Below are positions 30,058 through 38,478 of a stretch of DNA of 64,000 nt, one piece after another (positions within the stretch are counted from its first letter, which is position 1; the number at the start of each line of letters is the position of its first letter). The notes below the pieces were generated by a model, which worked only from the letters and a program-made list of their open reading frames with translations, was not told where the DNA came from and made no database searches. The position numbers and the translations under genes are program-made. This DNA comes from Pseudomonas sp. sp1636 (GTDB lineage: Bacteria > Pseudomonadota > Gammaproteobacteria > Pseudomonadales > Pseudomonadaceae), in the NCBI RefSeq assembly GCF_030376615.1, contig NZ_JARRAB010000001.1:303291-367290 (forward strand), written 5' to 3'.

Positions 30058-30089
30058 GGTGGATTAGCCGCGCAGCGGTGTAATCCGCC
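30058..30089. repeat. REP hairpin (right half after IS66 insertion)
   Basis: GGTGGATTAGCCGCGCAGCG and the following GTGTAATCCGCC: GGTGGATTA pairs with TAATCCGCC with one G-T. It matches the REP at 26091-26124. The hairpin remains foldable because the target duplication regenerated its left arm. Confidence 0.75.
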
Positions 30090-30108
30090 ATTTATGTACC
30101 GTGGAAAA

Positions 30109-30141
30109 ACAAAATGCCCCGCACAAGGCGAGGCATTTTGT
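30109..30141. terminator. Bidirectional rho-independent terminator
   Basis: ACAAAATGCC CCGC ACAA GGCG AGGCATTTTGT: a long stem with flanking A and T tracts. It lies 300 bases downstream of pilA on the minus strand and is the first strong terminator for that gene. It would also stop transcription leaving the IS66 element. Confidence 0.75.
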
Positions 30142-30441
30142 CTCAGTGGTTTCGGGAGCAAGGCAAGTCGCGGTAAACGGTGGAAGCTCCTTCGGAGATT
30201 CCACCCTACGATCCGTCATACCGCGATCAAAGAACTCGACCAGCCTCTCATGATTGAACGCACCGTCGACGATAAGCCAACGCGCCGGAACATACGTCGA
30301 TTAAGCTCACATCGCGGGTTATGCCCATGACCACGCCCCGCATAAATCAGAGCGTGAGATTACACGCAGCACCTGAGACATGCGACTCTCAGGCGAAAGC
30401 GCCTTCGACGCCCCTACAAATTCGCCGGCTCACGATACAAA

Positions 30442-30798
30442 TTATCTCGCAACACCACCCAAGGACAAGTCAAAGGTGAACGTCCGGTTGCCCGGTTGCT
30501 GCGCCACAAAAGCAAGATCAGTTGTCGCCAAAGTTGCTGCCGCGGTAGCTGCCACAACGCTGTTTGTGCATGCATTATTAGTGTACACCGGGCGGTCTCC
30601 CGCCGGATCCTGACCATGCAAGGCAACCATAAGCGCGTTGACGAAGGCCTTGGCCTCAATCTCACAAGCATTTTCAGCAGAACGTACCGTGTAGTCACGA
30701 TACTGCGGAATGGCAATAGCAGCCAAGATACCGATGATGGCAACAACAATCATCAGTTCGATCAGAGTAAAGCCTTTTTGCATTTTATTAGCTTTCAT
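30442..30798 (-). CDS. pilA: Type IV major pilin PilA (short form)
   Basis: The prepilin has a short leader cut after Gly-9 (MKANKMQKG | FTLIELM), the invariant Glu at mature position 5, and the hydrophobic helix [20 protein letters not shown]. The mature protein is only about 109 residues against roughly 140-150 in P. aeruginosa, with cysteines at 45 and 77 (precursor numbering) and no C-terminal Cys-Cys loop. AAGGAG five bases before the ATG at 30798 fixes the start. It is divergent from pilBCD and has a sigma-54 promoter. The N-terminus and location make it a pilin with near certainty; major-pilin status is inferred from locus and promoter. Confidence 0.93.
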   Translation of the reverse strand: MKANKMQKGFTLIELMIVVAIIGILAAIAIPQYRDYTVRSAENACEIEAKAFVNALMVALHGQDPAGDRPVYTNNACTNSVVAATAAATLATTDLAFVAQQPGNRTFTFDLSLGGVAR

Positions 30799-30856
30799 AA
30801 CATCTCCTTACCTTAAGTGTGCAAGCCAATGACCTACATTGGACAGGAGGGACGCA

Positions 30857-30872
30857 AGCAGATTGCATGCCA
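30857..30872 (-). promoter_or_regulatory. Sigma-54 promoter for pilA
   Basis: The minus strand reads TGGCATGCAATCTGCT, a close match to the RpoN consensus TGGCAcg-N4-TTGCa with the invariant GG and GC 10 bases apart. It lies about 60-75 bases before the pilA start. PilR, encoded at 53312-54649, is the sigma-54 activator known to act at pilA promoters. Confidence 0.8.
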
Positions 30873-30977
30873 ACCCCAAGAACCCAAGGGTATATGATCC
30901 AGCCCTCTTACTCACCCAAACGCCTCCATTATTACCGAGCACTAACTGCCGTTTTTTGTCACCCAGCCCCCACGCAT

Positions 30978-31006
30978 TTGGCAGCTAGAAATAACTAGGC
31001 TATAAG
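30978..31006 (+). promoter_or_regulatory. Sigma-70 promoter for pilBCD
   Basis: TTGGCA (30978-30983), a 17-base spacer and TATAAG (31001-31006), 24 bases before the pilB ATG. The machinery genes would thus be expressed independently of the sigma-54-driven pilin. Confidence 0.6.
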
Positions 31007-31029
31007 GCAGGCATTGTTATGGAGCCCGC

Positions 31030-32733
31030 ATGAACGATCACGCCCCCCTCACTGGCCTAGCTAAACAAATGGTTGCCGCCAAGCTGCTAGACGAAAAAAC
31101 GGCCTCCCTAGCACAAAATCAAGCGAAACGCAACGCATTATCACTAGTCACTTACCTGGTGCAGAACAAACTGGTTAAAAGCCGGGCACTAGCTGAACTG
31201 GCGTCCGAGCAGTTTGGCGTGTCCTTTATCGACCTTAATACCATCGATAAAGAAAGCCAGCCCAAGGATCTGATCAGCGAGAAACTAGTACGCCAGCACC
31301 GTGTACTGCCGCTGTATCGCCGCGGCAACAAGCTGTTTATCGGCGTATCCGACCCAAGCAATCACCAGGCCGTCACCGATATCCAGTTCAGCACCGGGCT
31401 CACTACCGAAGCCATCCTGGTCGAGGATGACAAGCTCGGCGAGGCCATTGACAAGTTTTTCGACTCCGCGGCCAGCGGCATGGAAGACTTGGCCGACGTT
31501 GATCTCGACGGGCTTGACGTACAGGCCATTAATGACGACAAAGAAGACGGTGTCGCCGGCGAAAGCGCCGACGACGCCCCGGTCGTGCGCTTCGTCAACA
31601 AGATGCTGCTCGACGCGATCAAGGCCGGCTCCTCGGATCTGCACTTCGAACCCTACGAAAAAACCTACCGGGTGCGCTTTCGTACCGATGGCATTCTGCA
31701 CGAGATCGCCCGGCCGCCGATTCAACTGGCGCCACGCATCTCGGCACGACTGAAGGTGATGGCGGCGCTGGATATTTCCGAGCGACGCAAGCCGCAGGAC
31801 GGACGGATCAAGATGCGCATCTCGAAGACCAAGTCGATCGACTTTCGCGTCAGCAGTTGCCCAACCTTGTGGGGCGAAAAGATCGTGATGCGGATTCTCG
31901 ACCCCTCCAGCGCACAGATGGGCATCGACGCGCTCGGCTATGAAGAAGCGCAGAAAGACCTGTACATGACGGCGCTCAAGCAACCGCAGGGCATGATCCT
32001 GGTGACCGGACCGACCGGCTCGGGCAAGACAGTGTCGCTGTACACCGGCCTGAATATCCTCAATACCCCGGACGTGAACATTTCCACCGCCGAAGACCCG
32101 GTGGAGATCAATCTGGAAGGCATCAACCAGGTCAACGTCAACCCCAAGCAGGGCATGGACTTCACCGCCGCACTGCGCGCCTTCCTGCGTCAAGATCCGG
32201 ACATCATCATGGTCGGCGAGATCCGCGACCTGGATACCGCCTCGATCGCGATCAAGGCGGCGCAGACCGGGCACATGGTGATGTCGACCCTGCACACCAA
32301 CAGCGCCGCGGAAACCCTGACCCGCCTGCGCAATATGGGCGTACCCTCGTTCAACATCGCCACCTCGGTCAACCTGATCATCGCCCAGCGTCTGGCACGC
32401 AAGCTGTGCGGCCATTGCAAGAAGGAAGTGCAGATCCCGCGCGAGGCCCTGCTCGAAGAAGGCTTCCCGCAAGACAAGCTCGGCACCTTCAAGATTTATC
32501 GCCCGATTGGCTGCGAAAACTGCAACGGCGGTTACAAAGGCCGTGTCGGGATTTATGAAGTGGTTAAAAACACGCCCGCCCTGCAACGGATTATCATGGA
32601 AGAAGGCAATTCCATTGATATCTCCGCGCAAATGCGCAAAGACGGCTTTAATGATCTGCGTACCTCAGCCCTGCTGAAGGCCATGCAGGGCATCACCAGC
32701 CTCGAAGAAGTCAACCGCGTGACCAAGGATTAA
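31030..32733 (+). CDS. pilB: Type IV pilus assembly ATPase PilB
   Basis: The 567-residue hexameric ATPase powers pilus extension at the inner membrane. It has the N-terminal MshEN/T2SSE-N region (residues about 10-150), Walker A GPTGSGKT (about 326-333), the Asp box, Walker B MVGEIRDLDTASIA (about 394-407), HTNSAAETLTRL, and the zinc-binding CGHCKKE ... CENCNGGYKGR pair (about 460-500). GGAG lies five bases before the ATG. It is the first gene of pilB-pilC-pilD, with 3-base spacings between genes. Confidence 0.98.
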   Translation: MNDHAPLTGLAKQMVAAKLLDEKTASLAQNQAKRNALSLVTYLVQNKLVKSRALAELASEQFGVSFIDLNTIDKESQPKDLISEKLVRQHRVLPLYRRGNKLFIGVSDPSNHQAVTDIQFSTGLTTEAILVEDDKLGEAIDKFFDSAASGMEDLADVDLDGLDVQAINDDKEDGVAGESADDAPVVRFVNKMLLDAIKAGSSDLHFEPYEKTYRVRFRTDGILHEIARPPIQLAPRISARLKVMAALDISERRKPQDGRIKMRISKTKSIDFRVSSCPTLWGEKIVMRILDPSSAQMGIDALGYEEAQKDLYMTALKQPQGMILVTGPTGSGKTVSLYTGLNILNTPDVNISTAEDPVEINLEGINQVNVNPKQGMDFTAALRAFLRQDPDIIMVGEIRDLDTASIAIKAAQTGHMVMSTLHTNSAAETLTRLRNMGVPSFNIATSVNLIIAQRLARKLCGHCKKEVQIPREALLEEGFPQDKLGTFKIYRPIGCENCNGGYKGRVGIYEVVKNTPALQRIIMEEGNSIDISAQMRKDGFNDLRTSALLKAMQGITSLEEVNRVTKD

Positions 32734-32736
32734 CCC

Positions 32737-33960
32737 ATGGCGGAAAAAATACTAAAAACCAGCCTGTTTGCCTGGGAGGGCACCAACAAGCAGGGCGCCA
32801 AGCTCAAAGGGGAGCTCAGCGGCACCAATCTCGCCCTGGTCAAAGCGCAACTGCGTAAACAAGGCGTAAACCCGACCAAGGTTCGCAAGAAGGCTGCAGC
32901 GTTATTCAGCGCCGGCAAGAAGATCAAGCCCCTGGACATCGCCTTATTTACCCGACAGATGGCCACCATGATGAAGGCCGGGGTGCCGCTGCTGCAGTCC
33001 TTCGACATTATCAGCGAGGGCTTTGACAACCCTAATATGCGCAAGCTGGTTGACAACCTCAAACAGGAGGTTGCCGCTGGCAACTCGTTCGCTTCCTCTC
33101 TGCGCAAACAGCCGCAGTACTTCGACGACCTCTACTGCAACCTGGTTGATTCCGGCGAACAGTCGGGCTCCCTGGAAACCCTCCTTGAGCGAATAGCCTC
33201 TTACAAGGAAAAGACAGAAGCACTCAAGGCCAAGATCAAGAAAGCCATGACCTACCCCATCTCCGTTGTGGTGGTAGCGGTCATTGTCACCGCCATTCTG
33301 CTGATCAAAGTCGTGCCGGCTTTTGATGACGTATTCAAAGGCTTTGGCGCCGAACTACCGGCCTTCACGCAGATGGTGGTGGGCCTTTCCGAGGGACTGC
33401 AAAAATGGTGGCTAGTAGTTATCGCCGGCATGTTTGCCTTTGCCTACACCTTTAAACAAGCCCACAAGCGCTCGGAGAGCTTCCGCAATTGGCTGGATCG
33501 CAGCCTATTGAAGCTGCCAATTATTGGCGACGTTCTCTACAAGTCAGCCATCGCCCGCTATGCCCGTACCCTGTCCACGACTTTCGCCGCCGGCGTTCCC
33601 TTGGTCGAGGCACTGGACTCTGTTTCAGGCGCTACCGGTAACGTCGTCTTTAGAAATGCAGTGCAAAAAGTCAAACTCGACGTTTCCAGCGGCGTGCAGC
33701 TGAATTTTGCCATGCGCACCACAGGCGTATTCCCGAGCATGGCGATTCAAATGACCGCCATCGGCGAAGAGTCCGGCGCCCTGGATCAAATGCTCGACAA
33801 GGTAGCCGCCTACTACGAAGACGAAGTAGACAACTTAGTTGATAATCTAACCACCCTGATGGAGCCGATGATCATGGCGGTATTGGGCGTACTGGTGGGC
33901 GGCCTGATCATTGCCATGTACCTGCCAATCTTCCAATTGGGTAACGTAGTCGGCGGATAA
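32737..33960 (+). CDS. pilC: Type IV pilus inner-membrane platform protein PilC
   Basis: The 407-residue polytopic protein has two GspF-type repeats. The first includes FTRQMATMMKAGVPLLQSFDI near residue 70 and the second YARTLSTTFAAGVPLVEALD near residue 275. Membrane helices follow each (VVVVAVIVTAILLIKVVPAF; MIMAVLGVLVGGLIIAMYLP). PilC connects the motor ATPases to the growing pilus. It starts three bases after pilB and is followed three bases later by pilD. Confidence 0.97.
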   Translation: MAEKILKTSLFAWEGTNKQGAKLKGELSGTNLALVKAQLRKQGVNPTKVRKKAAALFSAGKKIKPLDIALFTRQMATMMKAGVPLLQSFDIISEGFDNPNMRKLVDNLKQEVAAGNSFASSLRKQPQYFDDLYCNLVDSGEQSGSLETLLERIASYKEKTEALKAKIKKAMTYPISVVVVAVIVTAILLIKVVPAFDDVFKGFGAELPAFTQMVVGLSEGLQKWWLVVIAGMFAFAYTFKQAHKRSESFRNWLDRSLLKLPIIGDVLYKSAIARYARTLSTTFAAGVPLVEALDSVSGATGNVVFRNAVQKVKLDVSSGVQLNFAMRTTGVFPSMAIQMTAIGEESGALDQMLDKVAAYYEDEVDNLVDNLTTLMEPMIMAVLGVLVGGLIIAMYLPIFQLGNVVGG

Positions 33961-33963
33961 TCG

Positions 33964-34836
33964 ATGACCCTGATTAACTTGTTGGCCAGCAACATGCTGG
34001 CCTTTGTTTTGTCTGTACTGCTGCTCGGCTTGTTGATCGGCAGCTTCCTCAACGTCGTCATCTATCGCCTGCCCAAAATGATGCAACGCGACTGGCAGGC
34101 CCAGGCGCGGGAAATCCTCGAACTGCCAGCGCTGCCCAGCGGGCCCATTTTCAACCTGATTCTGCCGCACTCAAGCTGCCCGCACTGCGGCCACGAGATC
34201 CGCCCCTGGGAGAATATCCCGCTGCTCAGCTATCTGTTTCTGCGCGGCAAATGTTCAAGCTGCAAAGCCCCGATCAGCCTGCGCTACCCGCTGGTGGAAT
34301 TGGCCTGCGGGTTGCTCTCGGCGTATGTGGCCTGGCACTTCGGCTTCAGCTGGCAGGGCGCCGGCATGCTGTTGCTGACCTGGGGTCTGCTGGCGATGAG
34401 CCTGATCGACGCCGACCATCAGTTGCTGCCGGATGCACTGGTGTTGCCGCTGTTGTGGCTGGGGCTGATCGCCAACTACTTCGGCCTGTTCACCAACCTG
34501 GAAGCCGCGCTATGGGGCGCGATTGGCGGCTACCTGAGTCTATGGTCGGTGTATTGGCTGTTCAAGCTGGTGACTGGCAAGGAAGGCATGGGTTACGGCG
34601 ACTTCAAACTGCTGGCCATGCTCGGCGCCTGGGGCGGCTGGCAGGTGCTGCCGCTGACCATCCTGCTGTCGTCGCTGGTCGGCGCCGTGCTCGGCTTGTT
34701 CATGCTGCGCCTGCGCAACGCCGAAACCAGCACGCCGATCCCGTTCGGCCCCTACCTGGCCATCGCCGGCTGGATCGCCCTGCTTTGGGGCGGGCAGATC
34801 ACCGCAAGCTACTTGCAATTTGCCGGGTTTGGCTAA
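33964..34836 (+). CDS. pilD: Prepilin peptidase / N-methyltransferase PilD
   Basis: The 290-residue inner-membrane aspartic protease cleaves prepilin leaders and methylates the new N-terminal residue. The cytoplasmic zinc-binding loop is complete (CPHC ... CSSC, about residues 72-100), and the two catalytic aspartates lie in LIDADHQLLPD (about 148-158) and GYGDFKLL (about 212). Substrates in this window include PilA, FimT, FimU, PilV, PilW, PilX and PilE. Confidence 0.97.
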   Translation: MTLINLLASNMLAFVLSVLLLGLLIGSFLNVVIYRLPKMMQRDWQAQAREILELPALPSGPIFNLILPHSSCPHCGHEIRPWENIPLLSYLFLRGKCSSCKAPISLRYPLVELACGLLSAYVAWHFGFSWQGAGMLLLTWGLLAMSLIDADHQLLPDALVLPLLWLGLIANYFGLFTNLEAALWGAIGGYLSLWSVYWLFKLVTGKEGMGYGDFKLLAMLGAWGGWQVLPLTILLSSLVGAVLGLFMLRLRNAETSTPIPFGPYLAIAGWIALLWGGQITASYLQFAGFG

Positions 34837-34855
34837 GACAGGCTGATTACAACCC

Positions 34856-35045
34856 TCAATCCGCAGGGTGTATCTCGCCGCAGGCAGTGCACCATGGTTC
34901 GGCGGCGCAGCACAAAAATGGCGGGTTGTCGCTGCGCTCCGAAGTCGCCCTACGCCCTGCACGGAACGCCGCCCGAACCGCCCAACAAGCAACAGCATCG
35001 CGCCGGGGCGGCCTTCCTACAAGAGCGGCAGACACCGCATTGGGC
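34856..35045. repeat. Interspersed repeats (family B followed by partial family A)
   Basis: CGCAGGGTGTATCTCGCCGCAGG, then GTGCACCATGGTTCGGCGG and GGTTGTCGCTGCGCTCCGAA match the copy at 54.67-54.75 kb. They are followed by AGCATCGCGCCGGGGCGGCC and TTCCTACAAGAG, which belongs to family A. These repeats occupy the pilD-coaE spacer. Confidence 0.6.
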
Positions 35046-35076
35046 ACCTGATTCGCCAGAGTGCCGGCTCCTGCTC

Positions 35077-35082
35077 TACAAT
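35077..35082 (+). promoter_or_regulatory. -10 element for coaE
   Basis: TACAAT lies 40 bases before the coaE ATG, after the repeat block that separates coaE from pilD. It suggests that coaE-yacG has its own promoter. No clear -35 is visible. Confidence 0.3.
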
Positions 35083-35121
35083 TGTCGCCCTGTTTAGGGC
35101 CAACGAGAGCCGCACCCGATC

Positions 35122-35730
35122 ATGAAACCCTGGATTCTTGGCCTTACCGGCGGTATCGGCAGCGGTAAGAGCGCGGTCGCCCAGTACTTTATCGATCAAG
35201 GCGTGCACCTGGTCGATGCGGATCATGCGGCGCGCTGGGTGGTCGAGCCGGGCAGGCCGGCGCTGGCCAAGATTGTCGAGCACTTCGGTGAAGGGGTGTT
35301 GCGAGCGGATGGCCAACTGGATCGCGCGGCCTTGCGCAGCCTGATCTTCAAGAACCCCGAGCAACGACGCTGGCTGGAAACCCTGCTGCACCCGCTGATC
35401 GGCCAGGAAATCAGCCAATACCTGGCGCGCGCCGAGTCGCCTTACGCGATTCTGGTGTCGCCCCTGCTGGTCGAGTCCGGCCAGCATCGCTTGACCCAGC
35501 GTGTGCTGGTGATCGATGCACCCGAGCAGTTGCAACTACAGCGCGCCATGCAGCGCGACCAGAGCTCGGCCGAACAGGTGCAGGCGATCCTCAAGGCCCA
35601 GGCCAGCCGCGCACAACGTCTACAGCATGCCGATGACGTGCTGCTCAATGATCGCGACCTGGCCTGGCTGCAAGGCGAAGTCGAACGCCTGCATAATTTT
35701 TATCTGACCCTGCGCGGAGGCCAGCCATGA
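35122..35730 (+). CDS. coaE: Dephospho-CoA kinase
   Basis: CoaE phosphorylates the ribose 3'-OH of dephospho-CoA, the last step of coenzyme A synthesis. The 202-residue P-loop kinase has [13 protein letters not shown] (about residues 7-19), [14 protein letters not shown] (substrate-binding Asp), the lid/CoA region around HPLIGQEI, and [10 protein letters not shown]. It overlaps yacG by four bases (ATGA). Placement directly after pilD is typical of Pseudomonas. Confidence 0.97.
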   Translation: MKPWILGLTGGIGSGKSAVAQYFIDQGVHLVDADHAARWVVEPGRPALAKIVEHFGEGVLRADGQLDRAALRSLIFKNPEQRRWLETLLHPLIGQEISQYLARAESPYAILVSPLLVESGQHRLTQRVLVIDAPEQLQLQRAMQRDQSSAEQVQAILKAQASRAQRLQHADDVLLNDRDLAWLQGEVERLHNFYLTLRGGQP

Positions 35731-35933
35731 GCCAACCCACCATCGTGAAATGCCCCACTTGCAATGCCCCGGTTGAATGGGGCCCACAAAGCCCGCAACG
35801 GCCCTTCTGCTCGGAGCGCTGCAAACTGATCGACCTCGGCGCCTGGGCCTCGGAAGAACACGCCATCCCCGGCGACAGCCTGGAAGACGAACTGTTCTCC
35901 AGCGATCTGGATCAGCCGCCGCGCCAGCACTGA
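35727..35933 (+). CDS. yacG: DNA gyrase inhibitor / zinc-finger protein YacG
   Basis: The 68-residue protein carries the four zinc-binding cysteines CPTC ... FCSERC (about residues 9-12 and 28-32) and an acidic tail. YacG binds GyrB and inhibits gyrase in E. coli. It is translationally coupled to coaE by a four-base overlap. Confidence 0.92.
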   Translation: MSQPTIVKCPTCNAPVEWGPQSPQRPFCSERCKLIDLGAWASEEHAIPGDSLEDELFSSDLDQPPRQH

Positions 35934-35951
35934 CGGCGACAGCCCGCGCTA

Positions 35952-36641
35952 TCAAAGCGGCTTGTTGTCATCCTTCCAGGGAGCCGCCAGGTAGCGTGAG
36001 CGGTTGAAGGTTTCCAGCCAGTCGGGGCAGAACACCACCAGCGCGGTGACCAGCATTCCATTGATGAACGCCTCGGGAAAGATCACCAGCCACAGGTAGC
36101 CGACGAAGTCCTCTAGCCAGGGCGGCATCGGAAACAAGCCATCGACCCACAACACCCCCAGCCCGGCCAGAATGCACAGCAAGGCGGCCAGGGCCGCAGG
36201 GAAAAATCCGCTGAAGAAGATATAGACGAACAGATTGCGCGACTGCACGCGCTCGACCCGCCGCGCGCAGAGTTCGGTGACCAGCACCGGAATCAACACC
36301 AGCAGCACGCCGTTCACCCCCAGCGCAGTCATATCCTGCCGGCCCAGCAGGAGCATGCCGAGCTGGGCGACAAACCCGGCCAGGATCGCCAACGGCCAAT
36401 CGAGCAGCAAGGTCACCGCCGTCATGCCGATGACGTGGTAAGACAGTCCCGAGGCGAAATCGCGGCGCACCAGCCACAGCACAAACAGCGCGAGCAGCGT
36501 CCCGCAGACCAGATGCTGGCGCCGCAGGTCGCTGAACAGCTCCAGCCATGGCGCCCGCCACATGGCCCAGAGCAACAGCGGCAAATAGAGCATCCAGCCG
36601 ACGACCTGGCTGGCGGGTGAGAGCAATTCAGCAGCGATCAT
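35952..36641 (-). CDS. Energy-coupling factor ABC transporter permease-like (CbiM family)
   Basis: The 229-residue hydrophobic protein (about six membrane segments) resembles CbiM/NikM-type substrate-binding components, with SYHVIGMTAVTLLLDWPLAI and NGVLLVLIPVLVTELCARRV in the family pattern. Such proteins take up cobalt or nickel, but no ATPase or CbiQ partner is adjacent, so the substrate is unassigned. The start is the ATG of MIAAELLS at 36641. The frame stays open upstream into an interspersed repeat, which is not part of the gene. Confidence 0.8.
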   Translation of the reverse strand: MIAAELLSPASQVVGWMLYLPLLLWAMWRAPWLELFSDLRRQHLVCGTLLALFVLWLVRRDFASGLSYHVIGMTAVTLLLDWPLAILAGFVAQLGMLLLGRQDMTALGVNGVLLVLIPVLVTELCARRVERVQSRNLFVYIFFSGFFPAALAALLCILAGLGVLWVDGLFPMPPWLEDFVGYLWLVIFPEAFINGMLVTALVVFCPDWLETFNRSRYLAAPWKDDNKPL

Positions 36642-36699
36642 GGGTAGCGCCCAACGCTTGAGTGACGAACGCCGCCAGTCTACACCGGCGCTCAGGCAT

Positions 36700-36905
36700 C
36701 GTGCCGGATCGCCCTCCCACAACAGCAGCCAGCGCATCTCCCTGCAGGAGGGCCGCGCCCGTTCCTGACGGCCTAGCGGCATTTCCCACATCCTTGCGGG
36801 CCACGCGAGTCGCGGCGATAGCGGACGCAGTCCGCCCAACCAGCAAAAGCATCGCGCCGGGACGGCCCTCCGCCATCGCATTCATCCAGGGGGGTACCAA
36901 GCCCC
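36700..36905. repeat. Interspersed repeat, family A (long copy)
   Basis: Two divergent arms: CTGCAGGAGGGCCGCGCCCG at 36752 with GGCGATAGCGGACGCAGTCC and AAGCATCGCGCCGGGACGGC up to 36876. Compare the copy at 43352-43560. The arms are inversely related, so a long imperfect hairpin is possible. Confidence 0.65.
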
Positions 36906-36930
36906 CGTGACGGCGGGCTAAGCTGTAGCC

Positions 36931-37560
36931 ATGGATGATTCAGACTATCTGCGTCTGCTCACGCACCAGGCCGAGCAGGCTAATGCGTTTCTTTCCAACG
37001 CCCGCAAGTGGGAGCGCGAGCGCTGGGTGTGTCAGCGCCTGTTGCAAGCCCTGAACGTCAGCCATCGACTCGAGGAATTCAGCGCAGCCGAGCAGGAACC
37101 GCCGGACGTGCTGTTCCGCGAGGCCAGCTTCGAGGTGTTTTTCGTGCTCGACGAAGGCCGGCGCCTCAACGATGAGTGGCGCGCCGAGCTGGAGCGGCGG
37201 CGCAGTGCCTTCTCGCTCAGCCAGCTGGTGCGGCGCGAGGCCAAGCCCCGGCGCATCGGGGCCACCGAGCTGCAAGCACGCCTGGCTCCGACCCTGCGCA
37301 AGAAAGCGCACAACTACAGCGAGCGCGGCCTCGACCTCAGCGAACTGGATCTGCTCGCGTTCGTCAGCCTGAAGCGCGCCGTACCCGACTTCAACAGCCA
37401 CTTCCCGCCACCCACCGAGTACCTGCGCCAGGGCTGGCGTTCGCTATCGCTGGTCGGCCCGACCTTCGCCCGGGTATTGTTCGCGCACCCCGATGCGCCA
37501 GACTTCCTGCGCAGCAACCTCGGCCGCAGCGTGGTGTTCGATGTCGGCATCAGCCTGTGA
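36931..37560 (+). CDS. DUF1780 family protein
   Basis: The 209-residue soluble protein (MDDSDYLRLLTHQAEQANAF...) belongs to a small family conserved in Pseudomonas; from memory PA4533. Notable blocks are RKWERERWVCQRLLQAL, then PPDVLFREASFEVFFVLDEG and DLLAFVSLKRAVPDFNSHFP. The D-V-x-F-x-x-x-x-F-E-V-F-F-V pattern resembles the core strand of PD-(D/E)XK nuclease folds, but activity is unproven. The MOSC gene follows about 100 bases downstream. Confidence 0.85.
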   Translation: MDDSDYLRLLTHQAEQANAFLSNARKWERERWVCQRLLQALNVSHRLEEFSAAEQEPPDVLFREASFEVFFVLDEGRRLNDEWRAELERRRSAFSLSQLVRREAKPRRIGATELQARLAPTLRKKAHNYSERGLDLSELDLLAFVSLKRAVPDFNSHFPPPTEYLRQGWRSLSLVGPTFARVLFAHPDAPDFLRSNLGRSVVFDVGISL

Positions 37561-37664
37561 TGGCCGAGCCCGTGGGAAGATACTGCAACGGCGTGCCGCC
37601 CCCCTACAACCTGGCTTCGGGGCTGATCCACCCAACGAAACCACGCGAGAGACATTGAGCTGCA

Positions 37665-38159
37665 ATGAGCCCATTACAAGAACTGCTCGCGACCGTGCCG
37701 CAACGCGGCCAGGTGCGCTGGATTGGCGTACGCCCCGCCTCGCGCGGCGCCATGCTCGAACTGGATGCCGTGGAGGCACGCCGCGAAGCCGGTCTGAGCG
37801 GCGACCACAGCCGTCCCGGGCCGCGCAACGCACGGCAGGTCACCCTGATCCAGTGGGAACACCTGGCGGTGATCGGCGCCCTGCTCGGCCGCCCCGCCAG
37901 CCAACCGATTCTGCCGCAGGAGCTGCGCCGCAATATCGCTATAAGCGGCATCAACCTGTTCAGCCTCAAGGGCCGGCGCTTTCGCATCGGCCAGGCCGTG
38001 CTGGAAACCACCGGCTGGTGCCAGCCCTGTGCGCGGCTCGAAGAACGCTTGGGGCCAGGTGCCTTCCAGGCGGTACGCGGCCACGGCGGCATCACCGCCC
38101 GCGTACTGCAAGGCGGCATTATTCGTCTGAATGACGACCTGTGCGTTGAGCCCTTGTGA
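37665..38159 (+). CDS. MOSC domain-containing protein
   Basis: The 164-residue protein spans a single MOSC (molybdenum cofactor sulfurase C-terminal) domain: GLSGDHSRPGPRNARQVTLI, then LRRNIAISGINLFSLKGRRF and the cysteine segment TGWCQPCARLEE, where a conserved Cys may carry sulfur or the cofactor. MOSC proteins handle sulfur transfer to molybdenum cofactor or N-hydroxylated compounds. The partner here is unknown. The ATG follows a weak GAG ribosome-binding site. Confidence 0.9.
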   Translation: MSPLQELLATVPQRGQVRWIGVRPASRGAMLELDAVEARREAGLSGDHSRPGPRNARQVTLIQWEHLAVIGALLGRPASQPILPQELRRNIAISGINLFSLKGRRFRIGQAVLETTGWCQPCARLEERLGPGAFQAVRGHGGITARVLQGGIIRLNDDLCVEPL

Positions 38160-38241
38160 ACGCCATGGCTAAAATAGCCACCATTCACAGGCCGACCGAG
38201 AACCGCAGGGTTTTCCCACGGCCTGATCCTTCGAGGTTCCT

Positions 38242-38415
38242 ATGTCCAGCCGCCTGAGTCCCGACGATCAAGAACGCGTCGACCAGTACCTGAGCGCCCC
38301 CCAGCATCAAGTCGAACGGCAACCCTTCAAGGTGTGGCGCCTGCTGTTGATCATTGTCGGCGCGGTGATCGCCCTCGGCCTGCTGAGCCGTCTTCTGAGT
38401 CGCCTGGTGCTATGA
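38242..38415 (+). CDS. DUF3094 family small membrane protein
   Basis: A 57-residue protein: a polar N-terminus (MSSRLSPDDQERVDQYLSAP), a short linker and one hydrophobic helix (VWRLLLIIVGAVIALGLLSR) near the C-terminus. This matches the small Pseudomonas family DUF3094. GAGG lies five bases before the ATG. It sits between the MOSC gene and NADH dehydrogenase, as recalled for PAO1 PA4535. Function is unknown. Confidence 0.82.
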   Translation: MSSRLSPDDQERVDQYLSAPQHQVERQPFKVWRLLLIIVGAVIALGLLSRLLSRLVL

Positions 38416-38478
38416 GCTGCTTCGCGCTCGCCCAGCACGATTTAACGAATTTTTTTCCAAACCTTGCGAGAACGATCC

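Noticed and set aside
25928..30441. tRNA-Thr or accessory pilin genes between nadC and pilA, as in some P. aeruginosa
   Set aside because: Searched by eye for a tRNA T-arm and for pilin-accessory frames; only RAYT/IS remnants and REPs were found.
37560..37658. 32-codon frame overlapping the DUF1780 stop (TGATG)
   Set aside because: Coupled start is tempting, but the product has no hydrophobic, zinc or other motif, and much of it resembles repeat-derived spacer sequence.
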